From the NCBI GenBank assembly GCA_018056145.1, contig JAGPGE010000031.1, positions 1 through 17,283 on the forward strand: 17,283 nucleotides of DNA, in the 5' to 3' direction. The notes below the pieces were generated by a model, which was given only the letters and a program-made list of their open reading frames with translations, searched no databases and was not told the origin of the DNA. A program made the position numbers and the translations under genes. Every line of letters starts with the position of its first letter. Positions within the stretch are counted from its first letter, which is position 1. Positions 1 to 7,326 of this stretch are shown piece by piece. The stretch is from Armatimonadota bacterium (GTDB lineage: Bacteria > Armatimonadota > Zipacnadia > Zipacnadales > JABUFB01).

Positions 1-370
1 GCACCAGGGCGACCTTGCCCTTGAGATCGAGGCGGTCCAGGATCATGTCCGATGCATTCTCGACGTAGACCAGCTCGGCTTCCAGCACCCCATTGGTGCA
101 GGGCGTGTGGGCGCATGCGTCCATGACCACGGGCTCCCACGTGTTGCCGAAGCGCGCCTGCATCTTCGCTCTGCGCACTTCGAACCACGAGCAGTCGAAC
201 TCCTTGCGGCGGATGTTCTGCAGGCCGATGCGCTCCATCTCGGCCTGGATGTAATCGGCTGCCTGCGCCTCCCCTGCGCCGCCGGCTAGTCTTTCCCCGA
301 TGGTTACAGCAAGGTGCTCGACGTGGCGCATGATCAGGTTCGGATCGGTTCGCACTGCGCAGTCAGACAT
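1..370 (-). CDS. M28-type metallopeptidase, N-terminal part (3' end cut by window)
   Basis: Partial gene: 123 codons from an ATG at 368-370 run off the left edge, so the C-terminal catalytic domain is not visible. What is seen: an N-terminal stretch with HVEHLAVTIGERLAGG, then AADYIQAEMERIGLQ, the usual opening of M28 aminopeptidase-like proteins (a helix giving 'G.R..GS.ge..aa.yi...l...G'), followed by a segment ending DLKGKVALV, which is how the inserted PA (protease-associated) domain normally begins. From family knowledge, such proteins are zinc aminopeptidases or related hydrolases; the zinc ligands lie beyond the window, so activity cannot be confirmed. No signal peptide is apparent at this start. 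A GAGGGG ribosome-binding site lies 8 nt upstream, and the gene starts only 22 nt after the LarA-like gene, so cotranscription is likely. Family call good, exact function unknown. Confidence 0.75.
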   Translation of the reverse strand, partial: MSDCAVRTDPNLIMRHVEHLAVTIGERLAGGAGEAQAADYIQAEMERIGLQNIRRKEFDCSWFEVRRAKMQARFGNTWEPVVMDACAHTPCTNGVLEAELVYVENASDMILDRLDLKGKVALV

Positions 371-392
371 TCCTCGGTCCCCTCGGTGGAAG

Positions 393-1643
393 TCAGCCGA
401 CGCGGCAGATCGCCCGGCGGCCGTCATGGATGGCGGTAACAGTGGCATCCCGGCCCATCAGATCCCGGGCCATTTCCAGGGCCAACGGAAGGCTTGGGGC
501 GGGATGCAGATACGTTCCGCGCAGTTGCTCCTGCAGGCTTGAGACCACGATGAGCGTGGCCGGCAGGTCATATACCGCGCGCATGAATAGGATCCCTGGG
601 CTGCACGGGCCCCAGTGGTGCTCGAGACGCCCGGCGCGAATGTCGTCCAGGATGCGGGCCCGCAGATCGAGCGCCCCGTCCCGGTCCATTAGGCCCATCT
701 CCGGCGTGGATGCGCCCCAGCCCTTGGCGCATTCACCCAGGAGAATGATGACCCCGCCCGGGCGCACGCAGTCCATCGCCGGGACCAGGGTCTTCTTGGC
801 CTGCACCATGTCCACGTCGTACGGATAGCCCCCAGCACAGCATATCACAATGTCGGCCCGTTTCGGAACCTCTTCGGTATACAGGGCGCGGGCGGCCCGG
901 ACCCCGACCTCATGGGCGGCGCGCAGGTCGCCACAGGTGATGGCATGCCAAGTGTCGTCCGGGTTCACCACCGCGTCGCAGATCCAGTCGATACCCACCG
1001 CGAGAGCAGCCTGCAGCATGTCCTCGTGAACCGGGTTGCCTTCCAGCCGGCCCAACTGCGGGCCGTGCAGGGCGGTGAGGAAGTGGTTGTGGGTGATGCT
1101 GTCGCGGGATGCGCAGCCGGGGAGCACCATCTTCCGGCCACCCGAAAAGCCAGCGATGTAATGGGGCTCGATGAAACCCACCACGATGCGCTTGTCGAAC
1201 TCTCGCAGTATCGGGCTGATCTCAAGCGGCGTGCCGTTGGCGGTATGCCCCAGGCGCCACTGGTCTTCGCTGCGGGAGTCATTCTGGTGCGCAACTTCGA
1301 CACCCAGGAACTCCCGCAGGCGACCGGGGGGCATGGGCCGGTGTAGACCGAGACCCACCATGACCTCGGGCCGGCCGCCGAGAGCCTCCACGCGCTCCAT
1401 CAGGAAGTGCAGCATCGGCGCAGGGTTTGGGCGCGTGTCATCCACGGTCATGAACAGGACGCGGTCGCCGTGGGTGATGATCTCCTCGAGGTACGGGCCT
1501 GTCGGGTAGGCTACCGACTTGCGCAGGGCGCCGGGGATGTCCTCGATGGCCCGGTTCGCGCCGGCTCCCACCCGCGCAACCACCAGCGCCGGGTCAATCT
1601 CCACCGTCTGCACGCCTGTTCCGTATCGGAAAGAAAGCTCCAT
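393..1643 (-). CDS. LarA-family nickel-dependent 2-hydroxyacid racemase/epimerase (DUF2088)
   Basis: 416 residues, close to the usual LarA length. LarA enzymes racemise or epimerise 2-hydroxyacids by hydride transfer, using a nickel-pincer nucleotide tethered to a lysine. Seen here: DDTRP (residues 68-72, substrate-side motif), GLGLHRPM with H101-R102, then HYIAGFSGGRK with H161 and K171, and HNH with H187. The spacings H161-K171 (10) and K171-H187 (16) equal those of H174/K184/H200 in Lactiplantibacillus LarA, so the cofactor lysine and nickel ligand appear intact. No cofactor-synthesis genes (larB, larC, larE) are in the window. Many LarA homologues do not use lactate, so the substrate is unknown; the neighbouring sugar kinase and CBM9-like protein make a sugar-derived hydroxy acid plausible. 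The ATG at 1641-1643 lies 4 nt after the upstream stop and has only a weak Shine-Dalgarno, suggesting translational coupling. Not called larA because the substrate is uncertain. Confidence 0.85.
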   Translation of the reverse strand: MELSFRYGTGVQTVEIDPALVVARVGAGANRAIEDIPGALRKSVAYPTGPYLEEIITHGDRVLFMTVDDTRPNPAPMLHFLMERVEALGGRPEVMVGLGLHRPMPPGRLREFLGVEVAHQNDSRSEDQWRLGHTANGTPLEISPILREFDKRIVVGFIEPHYIAGFSGGRKMVLPGCASRDSITHNHFLTALHGPQLGRLEGNPVHEDMLQAALAVGIDWICDAVVNPDDTWHAITCGDLRAAHEVGVRAARALYTEEVPKRADIVICCAGGYPYDVDMVQAKKTLVPAMDCVRPGGVIILLGECAKGWGASTPEMGLMDRDGALDLRARILDDIRAGRLEHHWGPCSPGILFMRAVYDLPATLIVVSSLQEQLRGTYLHPAPSLPLALEMARDLMGRDATVTAIHDGRRAICRVG

Positions 1644-1647
1644 CGCG

Positions 1648-2394
1648 TCACTCGCCCACGAACAGCAGTTCGCCGAAGCCTTCGGGCCGGTGGGGGTCCG
1701 GGCCAGCCTGGCCGGAGGGCGTCCACTCGCTCAGGGCGCGGTCGGGCGCGGTTCCGTCCCAGCGGTTGAGGATGATGCGCCAGACGTCCCCTGGCTCGGG
1801 GCGTGGCTTGCGCGACAGGCCGGAGAAGTTGGCCAGCGGAATCGCCACCTCCAGCGTCCAGCCCCGATCCGTGTCCTCGCGGTCGTTGAGAGTGCCGTCG
1901 ATGCGGGTGCGCAGGCTCCACCCGGCGGCGTCCCATTCATTCAGCAGGGCGTCGGGAATCGCGTTGAAGTAGTCGTACATGGTGCCCAGCGCGTTCATCT
2001 CGAACCCGTAGTACATGCGGGAACGCTCAGGCGCGGCGGCGATGAAGATCTCCACGCAATCGTCCATGTAGGTGGGATCGTCGCGCTCGGTGTGGGTCGC
2101 GGTGATGTCCGGGTCCTCACAGCGGTAGGCCACATAGAGGAAGCAGTCGTCCCAAGCCAGCGCCGCCCGGGTTTCCAAGCGCGGGCCTGTCTGGGCAGGC
2201 CACGGGTACATGAAAGGCTCAGTGAACTGCACCCCATCCCAGTCTTCGAGGCTGCCGTCCACCCTGATCCGATCGGCGCGGCGGCACTCGTAACGGGGCT
2301 TGTCGGGGTCAGGCCTGATCGGCTCGGCACAGGCCAACGCGAGGGCGACCAGAGCTGCCGAGATGCTCAATCCAATAGCGATGGGGCGGCGCAT
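1648..2394 (-). CDS. CBM9-like carbohydrate-binding protein, probable lipoprotein
   Basis: 248 residues from the ATG at 2392-2394. This start is preferred over an in-frame ATG at 2460 because a GGAGGT ribosome-binding site lies 8 nt upstream and the protein then opens with a normal signal peptide: MRRP, a hydrophobic core (residues 5-21) and ALAC at 19-22, a permissive lipobox with C22 as the candidate lipidated cysteine. The mature part looks like a single CBM9-type beta-sandwich: DGSLEDW at 46-52, WDDCFLYVAYRCED at about 81-94, DDCVEIFI at 111-118, FEMNALGTMYD at 131-141 and GWTLEVAIP at 178-186. Such domains bind sugars or serve as stand-alone surface modules; no catalytic domain is present. 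It lies 4 nt upstream of the LarA-like gene and probably shares its mRNA. A soluble secreted form cannot be excluded because lipobox position -3 is alanine. Confidence 0.8.
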   Translation of the reverse strand: MRRPIAIGLSISAALVALALACAEPIRPDPDKPRYECRRADRIRVDGSLEDWDGVQFTEPFMYPWPAQTGPRLETRAALAWDDCFLYVAYRCEDPDITATHTERDDPTYMDDCVEIFIAAAPERSRMYYGFEMNALGTMYDYFNAIPDALLNEWDAAGWSLRTRIDGTLNDREDTDRGWTLEVAIPLANFSGLSRKPRPEPGDVWRIILNRWDGTAPDRALSEWTPSGQAGPDPHRPEGFGELLFVGE

Positions 2395-2402
2395 GACAGC
2401 GC

Positions 2403-2408
2403 ACCTCC
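2403..2408 (-). promoter_or_regulatory. Strong Shine-Dalgarno deciding the CBM9-like start
   Basis: GGAGGT on the minus strand, 8 nt before the ATG at 2392-2394. It supports the shorter start, which also places the signal peptide at the N-terminus; the longer reading frame from 2460 has no comparable site and would bury the hydrophobic segment 22 residues in. Confidence 0.7.
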
Positions 2409-2544
2409 GTTCAATCGCGGCCCGGTACGAGACGTGCAGAAGAGCGGAAAGGGGCCGCATCTGGCGTGGGAAGAGACTTCAGCATGTGTGTGACGCGGGT
2501 TCCGGTGAAGGCTGTGAGCCGCATGGCGTGCCACCCGGCATGGG

Positions 2545-3498
2545 CTACAGTGGCCGGATCACCGCGCCCGTCTCGCCGCCGCGCTCCGCCAGGAACCCCT
2601 CGACTTCCTCGCGCCGGGGAAGGCTGGGCTGTGCCCCGAAACGCATGCAGGCCAGAGCGCCGCAGGCATTGGCGAAGGCCACCGCCTGGTTGATCGGCGC
2701 GCCCTCGGCGCAACGCACCGCAAGCCCCGCTGCGAAGGCATCTCCGGCGCCGGTGGTATCCACCACGGGGACATCATAGCCCTCGATGAGCCTGGGCCCC
2801 TGGTCGTCGAGGAGCAGTGCGCCCTGCCGCCCCAGCTTGATCAGCGGCATCTTCACCCCGCGCCGGCGAATCTTGCGGGCAGCGTCGAGAGCCTCCTGCG
2901 GCGTGCTCACCGGGGACTTGGCAATCTCGGCGGCTTCGACCTCGTTGGGCGTCATGCGGTACGCGCGACGCCAGAGCTTGGGCAGGCCCCGGCTGATAGG
3001 CGTCGGGTCAAGCTGTACCGGGACGCCGCGGTCCACAGCCACCTGGATCGCCCGATCCACCACTTCCAGGGGCACCGCAAGCTGCACCAGGAGCATGTCG
3101 GTGCGCTCGATGGCCGCTGCCGCCTTCTCCACGTGATCGGGAGTGATCAGCTCATTCGCGCCGAGAACGGAGAGGATGCTGTTCTCGCCGTCGGGCAGGA
3201 GAGTAATGAAAGCTGCGCCGGTGTTGGCTTCGCGGCGGCGCGAAACATGCTCGGTATTGATGCCCTCGCGCTCGAAGTTCTCCAGCAGTGCCGGGCCGTA
3301 CGCGTCGCGGCCAACGCTGCCGATGAGCGTCACATGAGCGCCAAGGCGCGCGGCTGTGACTGCTTGGTTGGCCGCTTTACCGCCCGGGACGAATCTCAGG
3401 TTGGACCCGATCAGCGTCTCGCCGGGGATCGGCATCCGCTCGGCTTCCATCACGAAGTCGATATTGATGTTCCCGAGAACCGACAGCTTGGCAGCCAC
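2545..3498 (-). CDS. PfkB-family sugar kinase, ribokinase-like
   Basis: 317 residues, normal for the family. The reaction is ATP-dependent phosphorylation of a sugar hydroxyl in the cytoplasm. Motifs seen in order: GNINIDFV at 9-16 (substrate pocket; family GxxxxD), GGKAANQA at 39-46 (PfkB signature 1, ribokinase-type), TPNEVE at 183-188, and DTTGAGDAFAAGLA at 247-260 (signature 2) with D253 as catalytic base and the preceding GAG as anion hole. The GGKAANQA and DTTGAGD forms are closest to RbsK, but ribose specificity cannot be proven from sequence alone, so no symbol is given. The start is GTG at 3496-3498 with AGGAG 9 nt upstream. A candidate extended -10 promoter lies at 3541-3549. The gene is followed by a 150-nt gap before the CBM9-like gene, so it may or may not be cotranscribed with the downstream three genes. 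Confidence 0.9.
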   Translation of the reverse strand: MAAKLSVLGNINIDFVMEAERMPIPGETLIGSNLRFVPGGKAANQAVTAARLGAHVTLIGSVGRDAYGPALLENFEREGINTEHVSRRREANTGAAFITLLPDGENSILSVLGANELITPDHVEKAAAAIERTDMLLVQLAVPLEVVDRAIQVAVDRGVPVQLDPTPISRGLPKLWRRAYRMTPNEVEAAEIAKSPVSTPQEALDAARKIRRRGVKMPLIKLGRQGALLLDDQGPRLIEGYDVPVVDTTGAGDAFAAGLAVRCAEGAPINQAVAFANACGALACMRFGAQPSLPRREEVEGFLAERGGETGAVIRPL

Positions 3499-3540
3499 CC
3501 GAAGACACTCCTGACTCCTGTGTTAGTGCGCGACTGGCAT

Positions 3541-3549
3541 ACTATAGCA
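3541..3549 (-). promoter_or_regulatory. Candidate extended -10 promoter of the sugar kinase gene
   Basis: The minus strand reads TGCTATAGT, matching the extended -10 form TGnTATAAT at all but one position. It lies 42 nt upstream of the GTG start, implying a leader of about 35 nt. No convincing -35 box is seen; the upstream flank is instead the G-tract region at 3556-3598. Inferred from sequence only. Confidence 0.4.
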
Positions 3550-3555
3550 TAACAC

Positions 3556-3598
3556 GGGGCTGTGTGGGTGTGCTGGGTGTGGGAAGTGGGGCATGGGG
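3556..3598 (+). other. Potential G-quadruplex, six G-tracts
   Basis: The plus strand carries six runs of three or four G at 3556-3559, 3566-3568, 3575-3577, 3581-3583, 3588-3591 and 3595-3598, with loops of 6, 6, 3, 4 and 3 nt. This satisfies the common G3+N1-7 quadruplex pattern with spare tracts. It occupies the -35 and upstream region of the candidate sugar-kinase promoter, on the strand opposite to the transcript. Whether it folds is not known. Confidence 0.5.
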
Positions 3599-3638
3599 CC
3601 GAACCCGCGAAAGCGAGGCGGGCCGGATGCCGGATGCG

Positions 3639-5855
3639 CTACCTACGTTGCGGACGCTTCTTTGACAGGGCGCGCTCGCGGAAGAGCGCCCGGTGCACCC
3701 CGGCCAGGTCCTCCTCGGCGGCCGTCGCCAGCTCGGGGGACACCGCCGATTCACCGTACCGGGCGCGCAGGAAAGCGCTGGTGATTCGGGCGAGGGGCTC
3801 AGACAGCGACGAGACGGCGGCCCGCAGGCGGTCCAGGAACTCAAGCGGCGGCTCGGACTCCCGCCGTGGCAGGCCGAAATGCTCGGTCCAGTGCAGAAGC
3901 TGACCGTACACGAAGCGCACGCGCTCTTCGGGGGTTGCCCGCCGCGGGTCCAGGCGAAGCCGGTAGTACAGGCGCCAGTGTTTCCCCCCGGCAGCGGCCG
4001 CGGCCACCAGCGCGATCAGCCCCAGCGCCCACAATGCCCAGCGGCCGGCTCTCTCCAGGCCGCCGCCAGGTTCGAACAGACCCGGCAGCATCTTCGTCAA
4101 CTTCGCCCACTGAGCCGCGAAGAATCCTTTGTCATCGTCCTCGTCCTGCGGTGGAGTGGGGTCGAAGCTCTGCCAGCCGCGCCCCTCAATGTACGCCTCC
4201 ACCCAACTGTGGGCATCCTTGGCCTGCACCTCGTACGTGTCCGTCTCGATGTCCAGTTCGCCGGGCACGAATCCGGTCACGAAGCGGGTCGGAATGCCAA
4301 TGCAGCGGCACAGGATCGCCATCGCGCTGGCGTAATGCATGCAGTAGCCGGATTTCGCCTCGAACAGGAAGTGATCCACGAAATCCGCTTCACGTGGTCG
4401 TGTATCCGGATGCAGGTCGTAGACGTAGTTGTCCACTAGGTACTGGCGGATCATCGTTGCGGCGTCGAACTCATTGCGCGCTTGGACGGTGATCTGGCGG
4501 GCGAGCCGGGCAACCCGCGCGGGCAGTTCGGGCGGCAGCGCCAGGTACCGCTGGCGGAGTTCCGGGTCCAGCGGGGGCAGCCGGTTCTCCCGGGGCGCCG
4601 GGCCCTCGGCAGGCACCAGGGACACCACTTCGTAGCCTTGCCCCGGCCGGATGTACCCGGCGCAGTGGATCACACCGCTGCGACTCACGCGGATGCGCGA
4701 GACCGGCGCCTTCACTTCCGCCGCGCAGAACAGCCCCGGCAGCGAAGCCGCGAAAGGCGCCTGAACGCGGAAAACCTGCTTGACGCGCGTGGCCTCCTGT
4801 CGCCGGAAACCGTGGATCAGGTCCGTGTCCACGATCCAGCGGGTCCCGTCGAATTTGGTTCTGTCCCGGCGTTCCCGGCCGATTTGCCAAGATCGACCGT
4901 TGTAGTCGGCATACGCCTGCTGCCGCCAGTTCTCACCGCGGTCGCACTCGACCACGAACAGTACCCGGCTGCTTTCTGAAGGCGTCTCGCCTGTGAGCCA
5001 GATCAGAGGGTCGGGGGAGAAGTCGGCGCGCTGGGTGATCATAAACCCAGCCAGGTACCGGGCGAGAGTGTCTCTGAAGCTGCGCCCGACCGCGCTGGAG
5101 GCCTGCATGTATGAGGCGCCGGCGCTGGCGACGATTGCCGCGATGAGAACGACGACGGACACGGCCTGCCAGGTGTTGAGCGTCGCACCGCTACGGGGTC
5201 CGCGCTCCCAGATGACCTGGCGCACCGTGAGGGCTTCCAGGCCATCCTCCCGTTCGTCAGCGCGGTACTCGGCGGCAAGCAGGAACAGAGAGCCGACGAT
5301 GACCATCGCAGCTCCCACGACCGCCAGCGCGGAGGGCATCGCGACCATGACCAGGATGATGCAGGACATGGCCGGGATCGCGGAAAGGACCATGTCGCGC
5401 AGTTCCCGGATGGCGAATGCGCGGAAGGCCATGACCCACAGGAAGCCCTTGACCAGCACGCGGTAACTCGCGGTCAGTCCGTAGAAGGCCTCGCTCCCCT
5501 CGGCGGGCCAGGTGAGCACCATGTCCAGGACGCCCAGTCCCACCGCGGCCAGGAACACGATGGTGTTCACACGCCGGCGAGAGATGCGGGAGAAGTACAG
5601 GTAGTACGCGGTCGGGAACGCGACCACCAGTAGTCCGCCGATCTTGAGCACGAAGGCTGGTTGCTCAATGAGCGGCCCCGAAGCCATGAGCGCCCCGAAC
5701 ATGGTGGTCCAGCCGCCGATGCACAGGACGAACCACGAGAGCGGCGTCAGGCCCGCGCCATGCTGCGGGCCGGCACGATCATCCGGGCCGGGGATGACCC
5801 CGACCGCCACCATGCGCCGGCGGAACCACGAGCCTGTGAGTCTGGGCAGTGCCAT
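3639..5855 (-). CDS. TgpA-like membrane transglutaminase/protease-fold protein (DUF3488-TGase-DUF4129)
   Basis: 738 residues with the TgpA-type layout. Several N-terminal membrane segments lie at about 40-60, 68-88, 97-115, 132-150, 157-195 (two) and 228-248. A long extracytoplasmic region follows, containing the transglutaminase core with an intact Cys-His-Asp triad: C505 in GYCMHYASAM, H549 in DAHSWVEAY and D565 in FDPTP. A final membrane helix at about 604-623 leads to a cytoplasmic DUF4129-like tail (RVRFVYGQLLHW at 645-656 onward). Family members are transglutaminase-fold enzymes of the cell envelope; the substrate is unknown, and a cross-linking or peptidase role is possible. It starts 16 nt after the DUF58 gene, a classic pairing, so the two probably act together. 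The ATG start lacks a good Shine-Dalgarno, fitting coupling to the upstream gene. No terminator was recognised after it. Confidence 0.88.
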   Translation of the reverse strand: MALPRLTGSWFRRRMVAVGVIPGPDDRAGPQHGAGLTPLSWFVLCIGGWTTMFGALMASGPLIEQPAFVLKIGGLLVVAFPTAYYLYFSRISRRRVNTIVFLAAVGLGVLDMVLTWPAEGSEAFYGLTASYRVLVKGFLWVMAFRAFAIRELRDMVLSAIPAMSCIILVMVAMPSALAVVGAAMVIVGSLFLLAAEYRADEREDGLEALTVRQVIWERGPRSGATLNTWQAVSVVVLIAAIVASAGASYMQASSAVGRSFRDTLARYLAGFMITQRADFSPDPLIWLTGETPSESSRVLFVVECDRGENWRQQAYADYNGRSWQIGRERRDRTKFDGTRWIVDTDLIHGFRRQEATRVKQVFRVQAPFAASLPGLFCAAEVKAPVSRIRVSRSGVIHCAGYIRPGQGYEVVSLVPAEGPAPRENRLPPLDPELRQRYLALPPELPARVARLARQITVQARNEFDAATMIRQYLVDNYVYDLHPDTRPREADFVDHFLFEAKSGYCMHYASAMAILCRCIGIPTRFVTGFVPGELDIETDTYEVQAKDAHSWVEAYIEGRGWQSFDPTPPQDEDDDKGFFAAQWAKLTKMLPGLFEPGGGLERAGRWALWALGLIALVAAAAAGGKHWRLYYRLRLDPRRATPEERVRFVYGQLLHWTEHFGLPRRESEPPLEFLDRLRAAVSSLSEPLARITSAFLRARYGESAVSPELATAAEEDLAGVHRALFRERALSKKRPQRR

Positions 5856-5871
5856 TAGCGTGTCTGTGCTG

Positions 5872-7326
5872 TCAGGATGTCGTCACGCCCTGGGCGGTCT
5901 GGGAAGCGACTTCGCCGAAGGCTTCCGGGATGGTCTCGAAACCGGTGACCCGGGCCGCGCTCACGCCCACGGCTTGCAGCCGCCGCAGCGCCGGGTCATC
6001 GTCGCTGTCGGAGTACTCGAGTGTGGGGTCCTCCTCGGAGTCGTCGTCCGGCCAGCTCAGGCCCACCCACTCGAGAAACCTGTCGATGACATGGATCCCG
6101 GTCCGGAAGGGCTTTCCCGGGTCCGGGTCCGGGTATTCGCCGAACCCGAGGAAGTCCAGCAGGAGGCCCCACCAGGGCTTCGTCGGCTGGTCCTCCCCTT
6201 CCAGACCTTCGTCTCCGAGAAGTTCCGCCACCGGCGCTTCGTAGTCCTCGCCCGCCAGGAAAGCCACCACGTGAGCACCCCGATGCCGGGCGGCGGTGAG
6301 GGCTTCTTCGAGGCCGGGCTCGGGACGCGGCGTGATGACGAACAGGTTGCGGAGCCGGGGACACGTGCGTAACTGCTCTTCGCAGAACTCGCTGAAACTC
6401 ATCCCGGGCACGGGACGCACCTGGGCAAGCTCCACGAGGCAGCGGTCCAGGTAACTCTCGCCGCGCGATGGCATGGCGAGGTCTCGCGGCAGGCCCTGCC
6501 CGGCCAGGGATACGAGGTAGTCACCCCGCACGAACAGGTCGAGCAGCGTGGCGGCCAGGGAGATGGCGGTCTCGGTGTCTTCGACCCACCGGTGATTGTG
6601 GTCCCACAGGTCCAGCCAGATGGTGATCTCCGCCTCGCGCCGCCGCCGGTACTCTTTCACTACCAGTTCACCCGCATGGGCGGTGACTTTCCAGTGCACG
6701 TGCTTCAGGTCGTCGCCTGGTGTGTGAGGGCGGATCGACTGGAGTTCCCCGCCCGAACGCTGCAGCATCCGGGCGGCCCTGCGGCCCTCCGGAGACAGCA
6801 GTTCCCAGCCGGAAACGCCCTCGGCCGGGTGGGAGCGCGGGACTGCCAGGAACCCCGCGGAGACGGGCATCTCCGCGCGGCGATGGTATATGCCGATGGG
6901 GTCATGCGCATAGACGGTGGCGTTCCGAATACGGTGCGCGCCCCGATGTGGGCAGTCGAGCAGCGTTTCCATCTCGGTCCGCGAACTGGGCGCCAGGGCG
7001 GGCAGCAGGAACTCGTAGTGTCGCGATCCGCCGGGGACGGTCTCGTTTTCCACTTTCAGCGCCACCGTCATGCCGGTCCGGGTTATCATCCCCGCATTGC
7101 GCACGGTGATGAGGGCCGGGACCGTCTCACCCGCGCGCCCCCTGTGGTGATGCAGGTCGATATCCGCCTGGACGCCGCGGATCTGCAGACGCGTCAGGAA
7201 GTAGGCGGCGAGAATCACGGCGAGCGACGCGGCGGCCAGCACGTACATGCCCACCGAGTCGTTGATCGCCCCGATGACGTAGAAGATCAGGGCAGCGCCG
7301 CCGAATATCTTCAGATTGCGGGTCAT
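5872..7326 (-). CDS. DUF58 domain protein, membrane-anchored
   Basis: 484 residues from the ATG at 7324-7326, which overlaps the upstream gene's stop as ATGA. A longer in-frame reading from 7422 only adds an arginine-rich antisense-like stretch and is rejected. Two membrane segments lie at about 7-24 and 28-46, then a beta-rich region with TVRNAG (74-79), and the DUF58 core: IRPHTPGDDLKHVHWK at 198-213 followed by GELVVKEY at 219-226, matching the family's RxYxxGDxxxxIxW signature, then a vWA-like region (ITIWLDLWD at 234-242). The C-terminal part after about 370 is odd: two very acidic, proline/aspartate-rich stretches near 397-403 and 426-444 that the short family members lack. DUF58 proteins normally work with a MoxR AAA ATPase and a transglutaminase; the transglutaminase follows 16 nt downstream but no MoxR gene is in the window. 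The biochemical role is unknown. Confidence 0.87.
   Translation of the reverse strand: MTRNLKIFGGAALIFYVIGAINDSVGMYVLAAASLAVILAAYFLTRLQIRGVQADIDLHHHRGRAGETVPALITVRNAGMITRTGMTVALKVENETVPGGSRHYEFLLPALAPSSRTEMETLLDCPHRGAHRIRNATVYAHDPIGIYHRRAEMPVSAGFLAVPRSHPAEGVSGWELLSPEGRRAARMLQRSGGELQSIRPHTPGDDLKHVHWKVTAHAGELVVKEYRRRREAEITIWLDLWDHNHRWVEDTETAISLAATLLDLFVRGDYLVSLAGQGLPRDLAMPSRGESYLDRCLVELAQVRPVPGMSFSEFCEEQLRTCPRLRNLFVITPRPEPGLEEALTAARHRGAHVVAFLAGEDYEAPVAELLGDEGLEGEDQPTKPWWGLLLDFLGFGEYPDPDPGKPFRTGIHVIDRFLEWVGLSWPDDDSEEDPTLEYSDSDDDPALRRLQAVGVSAARVTGFETIPEAFGEVASQTAQGVTTS

Noticed and set aside
1519..2493. 324-codon plus-strand open frame
   Set aside because: Covers the LarA-like/CBM9-like junction on the wrong strand; no domain or ribosome-binding site.
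3601..3638. Possible terminator after the transglutaminase-like gene
   Set aside because: Only a 5-bp GC stem with a long loop and no T-tract could be drawn; too weak to call.
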